Assembly: GCA_031283115.1 (NCBI GenBank) | Contig: JAITCK010000026.1 | Location: forward strand, 1-16,100 | DNA from: Cellulomonadaceae bacterium | GTDB lineage: Bacteria; Actinomycetota; Actinomycetes; Actinomycetales; Cellulomonadaceae | DNA length: 16,100 nt | Direction of reading: 5' to 3' | Shown: positions 1 to 8,362 of the stretch, one piece after another | How the letters are laid out: each line of letters opens with the position of its first letter | How positions within the stretch are numbered: the first letter of the stretch is position 1 | Program-made: the position numbers and the translations under genes | Notes under the pieces: generated by a model | Database searches by the model: none | What the model was told of the DNA's origin: nothing | The model's input: only the letters and a program-made list of their open reading frames with translations

Positions 1-999
1 GGTGTGGTCGAACAAGTGTGGCGGCTAGGCCAAGAAGCAGGCTGGGTGGACGTCCACCCCGTAGGCGCCGTCACCGTCGGCCTCGACGGAACCCACCTGG
101 CCGAACTCGGCGCCATGGCCGACTCTGCAGCCCGCGTGCGCGTGTTCAGCGACGACGGCAAATGCGTCCACGACCCCATTTTGATGCGCCGAGCCCTGGA
201 ATACGTCAAAGCCTTCGACGGCGTGATCGCCCAACACGCCCAAGAACCGCGCCTCACCGAAGGCGCCCAAATGAACGAAGGTGTCGTCTCCGCCGAAATC
301 GGCCTGGCAGGCTGGCCAGCCGTCGCCGAAGAAGCCATCATCGCCCGCGACGTACTCCTCGCCGAACACGTGGGATCCCGCCTGCACGTCTGCCACCTGT
401 CCACGCGAGGCTCCGTCGAAATCATCCGCTGGGCCAAAGCCCGCGGCATCAACGTCACCGCCGAAGTCACCCCCCACCACCTGCTGCTCGACGACGAACA
501 CGCCCGCGGCTACAACCCCATCTACAAAGTCAACCCGCCCCTACGAACCGCCGACGATGTCGAAGCCGTCCGAGAAGGACTAGCCGACGGCACCATCGAC
601 ATTGTCGCCACCGACCACGCCCCCCACACGCTCGAAGACAAAGACTGCGAATGGGCGGCCGCCGCCTTCGGCATGACCGGGCTAGAAACCGCGCTGAGCG
701 TAGTCCAAGAAACCATGGTGGACACCCTGCGCATGACCTGGGAAGACGTAGCCCGCGTGATGAGTTGGAAGCCCGCCGAGATTGGCCGCATCAGCGACAC
801 GCAAGGCCGCCCCATCCGGGTGGGCGAACCCGCCAACCTGGTTCTCGTTGACCCGCGGGCCACAGCCGTCATCCACGGGGCCAACCAGGCCACCGCCTCC
901 ACCAACACCCCCCTGGAAGGCCGCGAACTGCCTGGCCGCATCGTCGCCACCTGGCTGCGAGGCCGCGCCACCGTACTGAACGGACAGCCCGTCGCATGA
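1..999 (+). CDS. pyrC: Dihydroorotase, 5'-truncated
   Basis: Cytosolic zinc amidohydrolase that interconverts carbamoyl-aspartate and dihydroorotate, the third step of UMP synthesis. The frame is open from base 1, so the gene starts upstream. The 332 visible codons compare with about 430 for class I dihydroorotases, so roughly 100 residues are missing, including the N-terminal His-x-His metal motif. Visible motifs are FSDDGK, where an Asp stands at the place of a bridging metal ligand in some class I enzymes, then HVCHLST, EVTPHHLLL and the strongly diagnostic ATDHAPHT. The C-terminal part carries the usual GEPANLVLVDP and TASTNTPLEGRELPGR elements, so the 3' end is intact. The stop overlaps the next start (ATGA at 996-999), which suggests translational coupling. 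It is the first visible gene of a pyr operon; pyrB and pyrR would be expected upstream. Confidence 0.96.
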   Translation, partial: GVVEQVWRLGQEAGWVDVHPVGAVTVGLDGTHLAELGAMADSAARVRVFSDDGKCVHDPILMRRALEYVKAFDGVIAQHAQEPRLTEGAQMNEGVVSAEIGLAGWPAVAEEAIIARDVLLAEHVGSRLHVCHLSTRGSVEIIRWAKARGINVTAEVTPHHLLLDDEHARGYNPIYKVNPPLRTADDVEAVREGLADGTIDIVATDHAPHTLEDKDCEWAAAAFGMTGLETALSVVQETMVDTLRMTWEDVARVMSWKPAEIGRISDTQGRPIRVGEPANLVLVDPRATAVIHGANQATASTNTPLEGRELPGRIVATWLRGRATVLNGQPVA

Positions 1000-1127
1000 A
1001 CCTCCCCTTTGAAGTGGCCGTCGGCATCTGGGTAGCGGTTGGCGCGGTGTTGATTGCCGCAGTGATTCGCGGAAGCATTCGTAGTGCGCAGGCGATGCGC
1101 GCAAAGCAAGAAGAGGAACAACAGTGA
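996..1127 (+). CDS. Small single-span membrane protein between pyrC and carA
   Basis: A 43-codon frame opens with ATG at 996 (ATGA overlap with the pyrC stop) and ends with TGA at 1125-1127 inside the carA start (GTGA at 1124-1127). Residues 7-24 are an uninterrupted hydrophobic stretch ([18 protein letters not shown]). A basic region with Arg25, Arg29, Arg35 and Lys37 follows, then a Glu/Gln tail, so the predicted form is one helix with the C-terminus in the cytoplasm. Many actinobacteria carry a longer membrane-anchored gene of unknown function at exactly this place; Rv1382 between pyrC and carA in Mycobacterium tuberculosis and SCO1485 in Streptomyces coelicolor are the examples I recall. 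This version would be a minimal or eroded form keeping mainly the membrane anchor. The double overlap and conserved position support a real gene. The function is unknown. Confidence 0.72.
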   Translation: MNLPFEVAVGIWVAVGAVLIAAVIRGSIRSAQAMRAKQEEEQQ

Positions 1128-2503
1128 CACACAGCAACCTTGAACCGGCAACAGCACCCCCAAAGCCTGCTCACTGCGCTGCGCGGCCTTTCGGGGATCC
1201 CGCAGTCCTCGTGCTGGAAGACGGCACTGTTGTGCCCGGCCACGCCTACGGGGCGCAGGGAACCGCCTTCGGTGAAATCGTGTTCTCCACCGGCATGACC
1301 GGCTACCAGGAAACCCTCACCGACCCCTCCTACCACCGGCAAATCGTCGTGATGACCGCCCCCCACATCGGCAACACGGGCGTCAACGACGAAGACCCCG
1401 AATCGGGCCGCATCTGGGTGTCCGGCTGGGTGGTGCGCGACCGCGCCCGCCGATCCAGCAACTGGCGGGCCGACCGCACCCTGGATGCGGAACTCGAAGC
1501 CCAAGGCATCGTGTCCATCTGCGACGTAGACACCCGTTTTTTGACGCGCCACCTGCGCGAACTCGGCGTCATGCGGGCCGGCATCTTCTCCGGCGAGGGC
1601 CTGCTGGACGAGAAAGGCCGCCGCCACATCAACGACGACCTAGTCGCCCACGTCAAAGCCCAACCCCTCATGGCCGGGGCCGACCTGGCCCGGGAAGTCA
1701 GCACCGACACCGCCTACACCGTAGAACCTGCTGGCGACTTTGCCGGGAAGCAGCCCCTAGCCACCGTTGTCGCCGTCGACCTCGGCATCAAAGCCATGAC
1801 CCCCCACCGCCTGGCCGAACGCGGCGTGCGCGTCCACGTCGTCCCGCAACGGTCCACCATCGACGACATCACCGCCCTGCTGCCCGCCGACGGCTCCCCG
1901 TCGGGCGTGTTCTTCAGTAACGGGCCTGGTGACCCCTCAGCCGCCACCCACGAAGTCACCCTGCTGCGAGCCGTGCTCGACGCCGGTATCCCCTTCTTCG
2001 GCATCTGCTTCGGCAACCAGCTGTTAGGCCGGGCGCTCGGCTACGGCACCTACAAGCTGGCCTACGGCCACCGCGGCATCAACCAGCCCGTCCAAGACCG
2101 CACCACCGGCAAGGTGGAAGTCACCGCCCACAACCACGGCTTCGCCGTCGACGCCCCCGTCGACGCTGTTTCGGTGGCGCCTGCCGACCGTGACGGCCAC
2201 CAGTACGGCCGCGTCATCGTCTCCCATGTGGGCCTCAACGACCGGGTAGTCGAAGGCCTCACCTGCCTAGACATCCCCGCCTTCTCCGTCCAATACCACC
2301 CGGAAGCCGCCGCAGGGCCGCACGACTCCACCTACCTGTTTGACAGGTTCGTTGACATGATGACAGCCCGCAGGCCCGTCACCGTTCCCGGCGCCGTGCT
2401 CGCCAGCCTGACCGGCGAAACTTCCACCACAACTTCCACCACGGCGGCCCACGCCACAGACAGTGCTGCCGCAGCGTCGGCGCAGGAAGGCTCGGTGGCC
2501 TGA
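1124..2503 (+). CDS. carA: Carbamoyl-phosphate synthase small (glutaminase) subunit
   Basis: Hydrolyses glutamine and channels ammonia to CarB for carbamoyl phosphate, which feeds both pyrimidine and arginine synthesis. The 459 residues hold an N-terminal CPSase small-chain domain from about residue 27 ([29 protein letters not shown]) and a C-terminal class I amidotransferase domain. That domain shows NGPGDP, the nucleophile Cys in GICFGNQ, HNHGF, and the His/Glu pair in [13 protein letters not shown] at 1124 is favoured because GAGGA lies at 1113-1117, six bases upstream, and the start overlaps the preceding stop. This leaves about 26 non-conserved residues before the domain. The protein is somewhat long for the family (about 375-400 residues). 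The extra length is this N-terminal arm plus a Thr/Ala/Ser-rich tail of roughly 30 residues, partly made from a 12-base tandem repeat. The stop overlaps carB (TGATG). Confidence 0.97.
   Translation: MTHSNLEPATAPPKPAHCAARPFGDPAVLVLEDGTVVPGHAYGAQGTAFGEIVFSTGMTGYQETLTDPSYHRQIVVMTAPHIGNTGVNDEDPESGRIWVSGWVVRDRARRSSNWRADRTLDAELEAQGIVSICDVDTRFLTRHLRELGVMRAGIFSGEGLLDEKGRRHINDDLVAHVKAQPLMAGADLAREVSTDTAYTVEPAGDFAGKQPLATVVAVDLGIKAMTPHRLAERGVRVHVVPQRSTIDDITALLPADGSPSGVFFSNGPGDPSAATHEVTLLRAVLDAGIPFFGICFGNQLLGRALGYGTYKLAYGHRGINQPVQDRTTGKVEVTAHNHGFAVDAPVDAVSVAPADRDGHQYGRVIVSHVGLNDRVVEGLTCLDIPAFSVQYHPEAAAGPHDSTYLFDRFVDMMTARRPVTVPGAVLASLTGETSTTTSTTAAHATDSAAAASAQEGSVA
2419..2442 (+). repeat. 12-base tandem duplication in the carA tail
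   Basis: AACTTCCACCAC occurs twice, back to back, at 2419-2430 and 2431-2442, with no mismatch. It is in frame and gives a Thr/Ser-rich run in the low-complexity C-terminal tail of CarA, outside the amidotransferase fold. It looks like a recent slippage duplication. Confidence 0.85.
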
Positions 2504-5500
2504 TGCCTCGCCGCAGCGACATTCACTCCGTCCTGGTTATCGGGTCTGGCCCCATCGTTATCGGCCAGGCCTGCGAATTCGACTACCCCGGCACCCAAGC
2601 CTGCCGGGTTCTCAAATCTGAGGGCCTGCGCGTCATTTTGGTCAACTCCAACCCGGCCACCATCATGACCGACCCGGAGTTCGCCGACGCCACCTACGTC
2701 GAACCCATCACCACCGAAGTGCTCACCTCCATCATCGCCAAAGAACGGCCCGACGCCCTGCTGCCCACCCTGGGCGGGCAGACGGCCCTCAACGCCGCCA
2801 TCGCCCTCGACGAGGCGGGCGTGCTGGCTCAATACGGCGTGGAAATGATTGGCGCCAACATTGAGGCCATCAACAAGGCCGAAAACCGGCTCGAGTTCAA
2901 AGACGTGGTCACCGCCTGTGGTGGCGAATCGGCCAGGTCAGAGATTATTCACACCATGGATGAAGCGTTGGCTGCCGCTGAAACGCTTGGTTACCCCATG
3001 GTGGTCCGTCCCTCCTTCACCATGGGCGGCCTGGGTTCCGGCATGGCCTACGACGAAGACGACCTGCACCGCATCGTCGGCATGGGCCTGCACTATTCAC
3101 CCGTCACCGAAGTGCTGCTCGAAGAATCCATCCTGGGCTGGAAAGAATACGAACTCGAACTGATGCGCGACCGCGACGACAACGTGGTCGTGGTCTGCTC
3201 CATCGAAAATGTGGACGCCGTAGGAGTCCACACCGGCGACTCCATCACCGTCGCCCCCGCCCTGACCCTCACCGACCGCGAATACCAGAAACTCCGCGAC
3301 ATCGGCATCGCCATCATCCGTGAAGTGGGCGTAGACACGGGCGGCTGTAACGTCCAGTTCGCCGTCGAACCCACCACAGGCCGCGTCGTCGTCATCGAAA
3401 TGAACCCCCGCGTGTCCCGATCCTCCGCCCTGGCCTCCAAAGCCACCGGCTTCCCCATCGCCAAGATTGCCGCCAAACTGGCTGTGGGCTACACGCTCGA
3501 CGAAATCCCCAACGACATCACCCAAGTCACCCCGGCCAGCTTTGAGCCCACCCTCGACTACGTGGTGGTCAAAGTGCCCCGGTTCGCCTTCGAGAAGTTC
3601 CCCGCCGCCGACGACACCCTGACCACCACCATGAAATCGGTAGGCGAAGCCATGGCCCTAGGCCGCAACTTCACCGAAGCCCTCGGCAAGGCCCTGCGAT
3701 CCATCGACAAATCCGGCGTCCAATTCCACTGGGACGGCGCCCCCCTGCCCGGTGACGCCCTAGCCGCCACCCTGGAAGACATCAAACGCCCCACCGAAAC
3801 CCGGCTGGTGGCCGTCCAGCAGGCCCTGCGGGCAGGCGCCAGCATCGACGACGTGTACGCGGCCACCGGCATCGACCCCTGGTACCTGGATCAAATCCAG
3901 TTAGTCAACGAGGTTGCCGCCGACGTGGCATCCGCTGACGCCCTCACCGCAGACGTGCTCAGCGCCGCCAAACGCCACGGGCTGTCCGACCGACAAATCG
4001 CCACCCTGCGCCACATGGGGCCAGCGGGCGAACAGGCCGTCCGTGAAGTGCGGCACGCCCTGGGCATCCGGCCCGTCTACAAAACCGTCGACACCTGCGC
4101 CGCCGAATTCAAAGCCACCACCCCCTACCACTACTCCGCCTACGACTTCGAAACCGAAGTAGCCCCCCGCGACCGGGAAGCCGTCATCATCCTCGGATCC
4201 GGCCCCAACCGCATCGGGCAAGGCATCGAATTCGACTACTCCTGCGTTCACGCCACCCTCACCCTGGCGGAAAAATACGAGACCGTCATGGTCAACTGCA
4301 ACCCCGAAACCGTGTCCACCGACTACGACACGTCTGACAGGCTGTATTTCGAGCCGCTCACCTTCGAAGACGTCCTCGAGGTCTACCACGCCGAACTCGC
4401 TGCAGGCCCCGTCAAAGGCGTCATCGTCCAGTTGGGCGGGCAAACCCCCCTGGCACTGGCCCAACGGCTGAAAGACGCAGGCGTGCCCATCCTCGGCACC
4501 ACGCCCGAAGCCATCGACCTAGCCGAAGACCGCGGACTGTTCGGGCAAGTCTTGGCCGACGCTGGCCTGCCCGCCCCCGCCTTCGGCACCGCCCGCACCC
4601 TAGCCCAAGCCGTCACCGTCGCCGACCGCATCGGCTACCCCGTACTCGTCCGCCCCTCCTTCGTACTGGGTGGCCGCGGCATGGAAATCGTCTACGACAA
4701 GCCACAACTGGCCGAATACGTGGGCCGCGCCCTCGCCGAACAAGCCGCCAGCCTAGCCACCTCCGGCTCCCTTGCCCTAGCCGCCCCCCTGCTCATCGAC
4801 AGGTTCCTCGACAACGGCATCGAAATCGACGTCGACGCCCTGTACGACGGTCAAGAACTGTTCCTCGGCGGCGTCATGGAACACATCGAAGCCGCCGGTA
4901 TTCACTCCGGCGACTCCGCCTGCGTGCTGCCCCCCGTGTCGCTCAGCGCCGCCGAAATCGAGCGCATCTACCAGTCCACCCTAGCCATCGCCCAAGGCGT
5001 AGGCGTGCGCGGCCTCATCAACATCCAATACGCCCTCACCAGCGACGTGCTCTACGTCATCGAAGCCAACCCGCGCGCCTCACGAACCGTGCCCTTCGTG
5101 TCCAAAGCCACCGGCATCCCCCTCGCCAAAGCCGCCGCCCACGTCATGGTGGGCGAGACCATTGCTTCCTTGCGTGACCGAGGCGTGCTGCCGGAGCACG
5201 ATGCCCGCTGGCTGGACATCGGCGCCCCCATCGCCGTCAAAGAAGCCGTACTGCCCTTCAAACGCTTCCGCCGCGCCGACGGCCTGGCCGTCGACTCCAT
5301 CCTGGGTCCAGAAATGCGATCCACCGGCGAAGTCATGGGCTTCGACGTGGACTTCCCCCGAGCCTTCGCCAAATCCCAGGCGGCCGCCTTTGGCGGATTG
5401 CCCACCTCCGGGTCCGTGTTTGTGTCCGTGGCCGACCGCCACAAACGTTCCATGGTGTTCCCCGTCAAACGCCTGGTCGAAATGGGCTTCACCATCCTGG

Positions 5501-5847
5501 CCACCGAAGGCACCGCCCAAGTGCTGCGCCGCAACGGCCTGCCCTGCGAAGTGGTCCGCAAGTTCTCCTCTGGGCGCGGACCGGGCGGCGAACCCACCAT
5601 CGTTGACCTCATCAACGACGGCCACGTCGAAATGGTCATCAACACGCCCTCAACGGCCACCTCCCGCAACGACGGCTACGAAATCCGGGCCGCCACCACC
5701 GCCGCCGACAAGGCCATCGTCACCACGACAGACCAGCTGGCAGCCGCCGTCCAAGCCATCGAAGCCCTGCTGGCAGGCCCCTTCGACGTCGAATCCCTCC
5801 AAGAACACACCGCCGAAACCCTAGCCCGCGCAGCCGCCGCTGCGTGA
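2503..5847 (+). CDS. carB: Carbamoyl-phosphate synthase large subunit
   Basis: Makes carbamoyl phosphate from bicarbonate, two ATP and the ammonia delivered by CarA. The length of 1114 residues is typical. The first carboxyphosphate half, about residues 1-400, has [31 protein letters not shown] and the metal/ATP-binding [18 protein letters not shown] near residue 297. An oligomerisation region follows at about 400-550. The second, carbamate-phosphorylating half, about 555-935, has [18 protein letters not shown] near 560 and [18 protein letters not shown] near 852. The C-terminal MGS-like allosteric domain, from about 940, includes [14 protein letters not shown] and [11 protein letters not shown]. 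Both ATP-grasp halves look complete. ATG at 2503 overlaps the carA stop. The nearest Shine-Dalgarno-like stretch, AGGAAGG at about 2484-2490, is rather far, so translation probably depends on coupling to carA. The next gene is separated by 102 bases, the only sizeable gap in the operon. Confidence 0.98.
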   Translation: MPRRSDIHSVLVIGSGPIVIGQACEFDYPGTQACRVLKSEGLRVILVNSNPATIMTDPEFADATYVEPITTEVLTSIIAKERPDALLPTLGGQTALNAAIALDEAGVLAQYGVEMIGANIEAINKAENRLEFKDVVTACGGESARSEIIHTMDEALAAAETLGYPMVVRPSFTMGGLGSGMAYDEDDLHRIVGMGLHYSPVTEVLLEESILGWKEYELELMRDRDDNVVVVCSIENVDAVGVHTGDSITVAPALTLTDREYQKLRDIGIAIIREVGVDTGGCNVQFAVEPTTGRVVVIEMNPRVSRSSALASKATGFPIAKIAAKLAVGYTLDEIPNDITQVTPASFEPTLDYVVVKVPRFAFEKFPAADDTLTTTMKSVGEAMALGRNFTEALGKALRSIDKSGVQFHWDGAPLPGDALAATLEDIKRPTETRLVAVQQALRAGASIDDVYAATGIDPWYLDQIQLVNEVAADVASADALTADVLSAAKRHGLSDRQIATLRHMGPAGEQAVREVRHALGIRPVYKTVDTCAAEFKATTPYHYSAYDFETEVAPRDREAVIILGSGPNRIGQGIEFDYSCVHATLTLAEKYETVMVNCNPETVSTDYDTSDRLYFEPLTFEDVLEVYHAELAAGPVKGVIVQLGGQTPLALAQRLKDAGVPILGTTPEAIDLAEDRGLFGQVLADAGLPAPAFGTARTLAQAVTVADRIGYPVLVRPSFVLGGRGMEIVYDKPQLAEYVGRALAEQAASLATSGSLALAAPLLIDRFLDNGIEIDVDALYDGQELFLGGVMEHIEAAGIHSGDSACVLPPVSLSAAEIERIYQSTLAIAQGVGVRGLINIQYALTSDVLYVIEANPRASRTVPFVSKATGIPLAKAAAHVMVGETIASLRDRGVLPEHDARWLDIGAPIAVKEAVLPFKRFRRADGLAVDSILGPEMRSTGEVMGFDVDFPRAFAKSQAAAFGGLPTSGSVFVSVADRHKRSMVFPVKRLVEMGFTILATEGTAQVLRRNGLPCEVVRKFSSGRGPGGEPTIVDLINDGHVEMVINTPSTATSRNDGYEIRAATTAADKAIVTTTDQLAAAVQAIEALLAGPFDVESLQEHTAETLARAAAAA

Positions 5848-5917
5848 GGTTGGGCAGCGGGGCCATCGGCGGAACGCCTGCCGAAACCACTCGACGCTGG
5901 GAAACCCCGCCTCACGC
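5842..5917 (+). other. Inverted repeat / possible RNA structure between carB and pyrF
   Basis: GCGTGAG at 5842-5848, spanning the carB stop, pairs perfectly with CTCACGC at 5911-5917. Directly inside it, GCGGGG at 5857-5862 pairs with CCCCGC at 5905-5910, leaving an 8-base bulge on the 5' side. The enclosed loop contains a further small hairpin, GGCG-GAA-CGCC. There is no T-run, so it is not a classical terminator. It could be a processing or stability element, or chance pairing in GC-rich DNA. The pyrF Shine-Dalgarno, GAAAGG at 5934-5939, lies outside the structure. I did not see the consensus of PyrR-binding loops. Confidence 0.3.
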
Positions 5918-5949
5918 TGAAACGCAACCACCCGAAAGGCACCCCCGCA

Positions 5950-6810
5950 ATGACCCCCTTCGGCACCCGCCTAGCCGCCGCCATGGACAACCTTGGTCCC
6001 CTGTGCGTGGGCATCGACCCGCACGCCCCCCTGCTGCGGGCCTGGGGGTTGACCGACGACGTGACGGGCCTGCGCGAGTTCTCCCTGCGGGTGGTGGACG
6101 CCCTGGGTGGCCAGGTGGCAGCCTTCAAACCCCAGGCCGCCTTCTTTGAACGGCACGGCTCGGCCGGCATGGCTGTGCTGGAAGAAGTCATCGCTGCCGC
6201 CCGCGCCACCGGAACCCTGACCATTGTCGATGCCAAACGCGGCGACATCGGGTCCACGATGGGGGCTTACGCGGAAGCCTTTTTACGGGACGAATCCCCC
6301 CTGGCCGGTGACGCCCTGACAGTCTCGCCCTACCTGGGCTTCGGGTCTCTGGCTGGGGCTGCCGGGCTGGCGCACGCGGGCGGTCGCGGCCTCTTCGTCC
6401 TGTGCCTCACCTCCAACCCGGAAGGCAAAACCGTCCAACACGCCCGCCTAGCCGACGGCACCACCGTGGCTGCCTCCATCGCCGCCCAAGCCGCTCAAGT
6501 CAACGCCAGCGAACTAGCCGAAACAGGCGGGCCGCTGGGTTCCATCGGCCTGGTGGTGGGTGCCACCATCGGCGACGCCGTCCGCGAAACCGGCACCGAC
6601 CTAGAGGCCGTGCGCGGCCCCTTCCTGGCCCCCGGAGTGGGCGCCCAAGGCGCAGGCGCGGCAGAACTAGCCCACGTTTTCGGCGCCGCCCGCCCGGGAG
6701 TCCTCGCCTCCACCTCCCGAGCCGTCCTGACAGCAGGCCCCGACGCCAGCGGCTTACGCGCCGCCGCAGAAGCCGCCACCATCGAGGCCCGCCACGCCCT
6801 CCGCAACTAA
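5950..6810 (+). CDS. pyrF: Orotidine 5'-phosphate decarboxylase (type 2 subfamily)
   Basis: Catalyses the last step of UMP synthesis, decarboxylation of OMP. The 286 residues fit the longer, mycobacterial-type subfamily (about 270-290) rather than the roughly 230-residue Escherichia coli type. The TIM-barrel landmarks are in order: VGIDPH at 20-25, FKPQAAFFE at 59-67 and the catalytic DAKRGDIGST at 94-103, with the Lys and Asp residues of the active site. SPYLGFGSL and the phosphate-binding end (FLAPGVGAQGAG) follow. ATG at 5950 has GAAAGG ten bases upstream, so the start is well supported. It is the last gene of the visible pyr operon, without pyrD between it and carB. It converges on the minus-strand permease gene across a 130-base gap. 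Confidence 0.96.
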   Translation: MTPFGTRLAAAMDNLGPLCVGIDPHAPLLRAWGLTDDVTGLREFSLRVVDALGGQVAAFKPQAAFFERHGSAGMAVLEEVIAAARATGTLTIVDAKRGDIGSTMGAYAEAFLRDESPLAGDALTVSPYLGFGSLAGAAGLAHAGGRGLFVLCLTSNPEGKTVQHARLADGTTVAASIAAQAAQVNASELAETGGPLGSIGLVVGATIGDAVRETGTDLEAVRGPFLAPGVGAQGAGAAELAHVFGAARPGVLASTSRAVLTAGPDASGLRAAAEAATIEARHALRN

Positions 6811-6940
6811 CTCAGCAGTGGGCGCACAGTCGGAGGGCGCACAGTCGGAATCCGTCACCTGGCTCGCTGCCCGGCGCTGTGGAAAGCGTGGGTCTGTCGG
6901 GAAAACTAGGTGACTGGTGGGTTCAGCGCGATGCTGCAGG
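6811..6940. other. Convergent intergenic region after pyrF
   Basis: This 130-base gap separates the ends of pyrF (plus) and the permease gene (minus). It holds a perfect 15-base tandem duplication, and an imperfect hairpin with CCC at 6870-6872 to GGG at 6890-6892 and CGCT at 6875-6878 to AGCG at 6885-6888. A wider 7-base inverted repeat surrounds that hairpin (GTCACCT at 6854-6860, AGGTGAC at 6908-6914). Such nested symmetry could serve as a bidirectional terminator. There is no T-run on either strand beside the hairpin, so I only suggest it. I see no gene. Confidence 0.3.
6820..6849. repeat. Perfect 15-base tandem duplication after pyrF
   Basis: GGGCGCACAGTCGGA is present at 6820-6834 and again at 6835-6849 without a mismatch. 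It is non-coding, just past the pyrF stop. It matches the unit size of other tandem duplications in this window. Confidence 0.9.
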
Positions 6941-8209
6941 TCAGCGAACCAGGGTGGGGGCGACGACGAGTAGGAGCCAACTGACCACCGGGCCGATGAC
7001 AACCAGAGCCCAACCCCAGTTGAAGAAGGACTTGTAGGCGGCCTCGCGGCGAGGCTCCTCCGTGTAAGCAATCATCAGGGCGCCGTTCGTGGAGAAGGGA
7101 GAGCAATCCACCACGGACGCAGAAATCGCTAGAGCTGCAATGACACCTGCCACCCACAAGTCGCCCGTCAACAAGAAGGGCACCGCCAGGGGAACCAGGG
7201 CGGCCAGGATGCCCGTTGTCGAAGCCAAGGCAGACACGACGGCAGCAATGAGCAGAATAACCAAGGCGGCCAGCAGGGGCACACCGATAGCGGCCACCGA
7301 GTTGGCCAGCCAATCCACAACCCCCTGATTTTGCAGCAGACCAATATAGGTGACCGTGCCCGTCACCAGCAGGGTAGTAGGCCAGGCAATCTTCTTGACC
7401 GAACCCTTGACCAGCGACGGGAAGGCCGAACCCAACACGATAGTCAACGTCAAGGCCGCGAACCCGATGTGCTGGTGGTAGACGAAAGCCAGCACGGCCA
7501 GCACAACAATGGCCACCAGCGAAGCAATAAGATCCTTGTCGAAGACGGGCCGCTCCATCTCACCCCCGTGGCTGACCCCCTCAGCATGGTCGGCAACATC
7601 CCGGCGGTAGAGGCTCAACCCCCCAAACCGGAAGAAACAAGCCACCACCGTCAACAAAATAAAGACGAACGACGCCGCAAACAGCAGGTTAGGGGACACC
7701 GGCAGGCCAGACGTGCCGACAATGCCGTTGATAATCATGCCGTACATGCCGATAGGCCCAAACGAGCCAGCTGACGCCCCCTGAATCACCGCCATACCCA
7801 TGAGCACCGGGTGAATCCCATACTTCTTCGCCATACCCATCGCAAGAGGGCCAACAATGGCGGCGGCAGCAGGCGTCGCAGCCCCCACACCAGCAATAAT
7901 GGCGGTAATGACAAACACCACCCAGGGCATGGCCGACACTCGCCCGCCCACCAAGCGGACAGCCCCATAAACCATCGCCCCCACGGCGCCAGCCTTCTCT
8001 GCGACAGCAAACAGCAAAGTCACGCCCACAAGGGTGACAAACAAGTCGGTGGGGAAACCGGCGGCAATATCGGCGGCAGGCAGGCCAAAGACCACCGTCC
8101 CCACCACCCAGGCTGCCGCCAACGCGGCAGCACCCAAGTGGACGTTACGGACGGTAGCCAGCACAAAAAGCCCGGCCAGAACAAGGATGGAAATCCATTC
8201 GGCAGTCAC
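6941..8209 (-). CDS. MatC/SLC13-like (ion-transporter superfamily) permease
   Basis: Predicted inner-membrane secondary transporter, probably for a di- or monocarboxylate-type anion. The protein is hydrophobic almost throughout, about 422 residues with ten or more spans. The first half contains GVGAATPAAAAIVGPLAMGM and IQGASAGSFGPIGMYGMII. The second half contains SALASTTGILAALVPLAVP and DCSPFSTNGALM. This is the two-fold arrangement of re-entrant Gly/Ser/Thr/Pro-rich segments known from the MatC (malonate/dicarboxylate carrier) and SLC13-like families. A charged cytoplasmic loop with RRDVADHAEG and MERPVFDKD joins the halves. I chose GTG at 8209, which begins MTAEWIS. TTG at 8218 adds three residues and is possible; neither has a well-placed Shine-Dalgarno. 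The gene lies downstream of the antiporter on the same strand, 153 bases away, and may be co-transcribed with it. The substrate cannot be read from sequence. Confidence 0.82.
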   Translation of the reverse strand: MTAEWISILVLAGLFVLATVRNVHLGAAALAAAWVVGTVVFGLPAADIAAGFPTDLFVTLVGVTLLFAVAEKAGAVGAMVYGAVRLVGGRVSAMPWVVFVITAIIAGVGAATPAAAAIVGPLAMGMAKKYGIHPVLMGMAVIQGASAGSFGPIGMYGMIINGIVGTSGLPVSPNLLFAASFVFILLTVVACFFRFGGLSLYRRDVADHAEGVSHGGEMERPVFDKDLIASLVAIVVLAVLAFVYHQHIGFAALTLTIVLGSAFPSLVKGSVKKIAWPTTLLVTGTVTYIGLLQNQGVVDWLANSVAAIGVPLLAALVILLIAAVVSALASTTGILAALVPLAVPFLLTGDLWVAGVIAALAISASVVDCSPFSTNGALMIAYTEEPRREAAYKSFFNWGWALVVIGPVVSWLLLVVAPTLVR

Positions 8210-8326
8210 GGGCGGCAAGTATCACCGCACCGGCGGGCCCGCCGTGGGACGTTGGCGCCGCGAGTCCCCTATTGCGTGTTGGTGTGGCTGCGGTCAGCAG
8301 GGGAGAGGAGGGTTGCGCGTGACACC

Positions 8327-8351
8327 GTGCCGTCTTAGTTGTGCCGTCTTA
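8327..8351. repeat. 11-base direct repeat in the antiporter-permease gap
   Basis: GTGCCGTCTTA occurs at 8327-8337 and 8341-8351, three bases apart. It lies just beyond the 3' end of the antiporter gene in the 153-base gap before the permease gene. I see no convincing terminator or second promoter in that gap. Its role is unknown. Confidence 0.6.
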
Positions 8352-8362
8352 CTCGACGACTA

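Noticed and set aside
869..1627. A 252-codon minus-strand open frame across pyrC, the small gene and carA
   Set aside because: It spans three plus-strand genes and mirrors their codons; it shows no recognisable domain.
5848..5949. A PyrR-type attenuator before pyrF
   Set aside because: I see no terminator T-run and no PyrR binding-loop consensus; the structure is reported only as an inverted repeat.
5844..6149. A 101-codon plus-strand frame across the carB-pyrF spacer
   Set aside because: It enters pyrF out of frame, is Pro/Arg/Gly-rich and has no ribosome site. The spacer is better described as non-coding.
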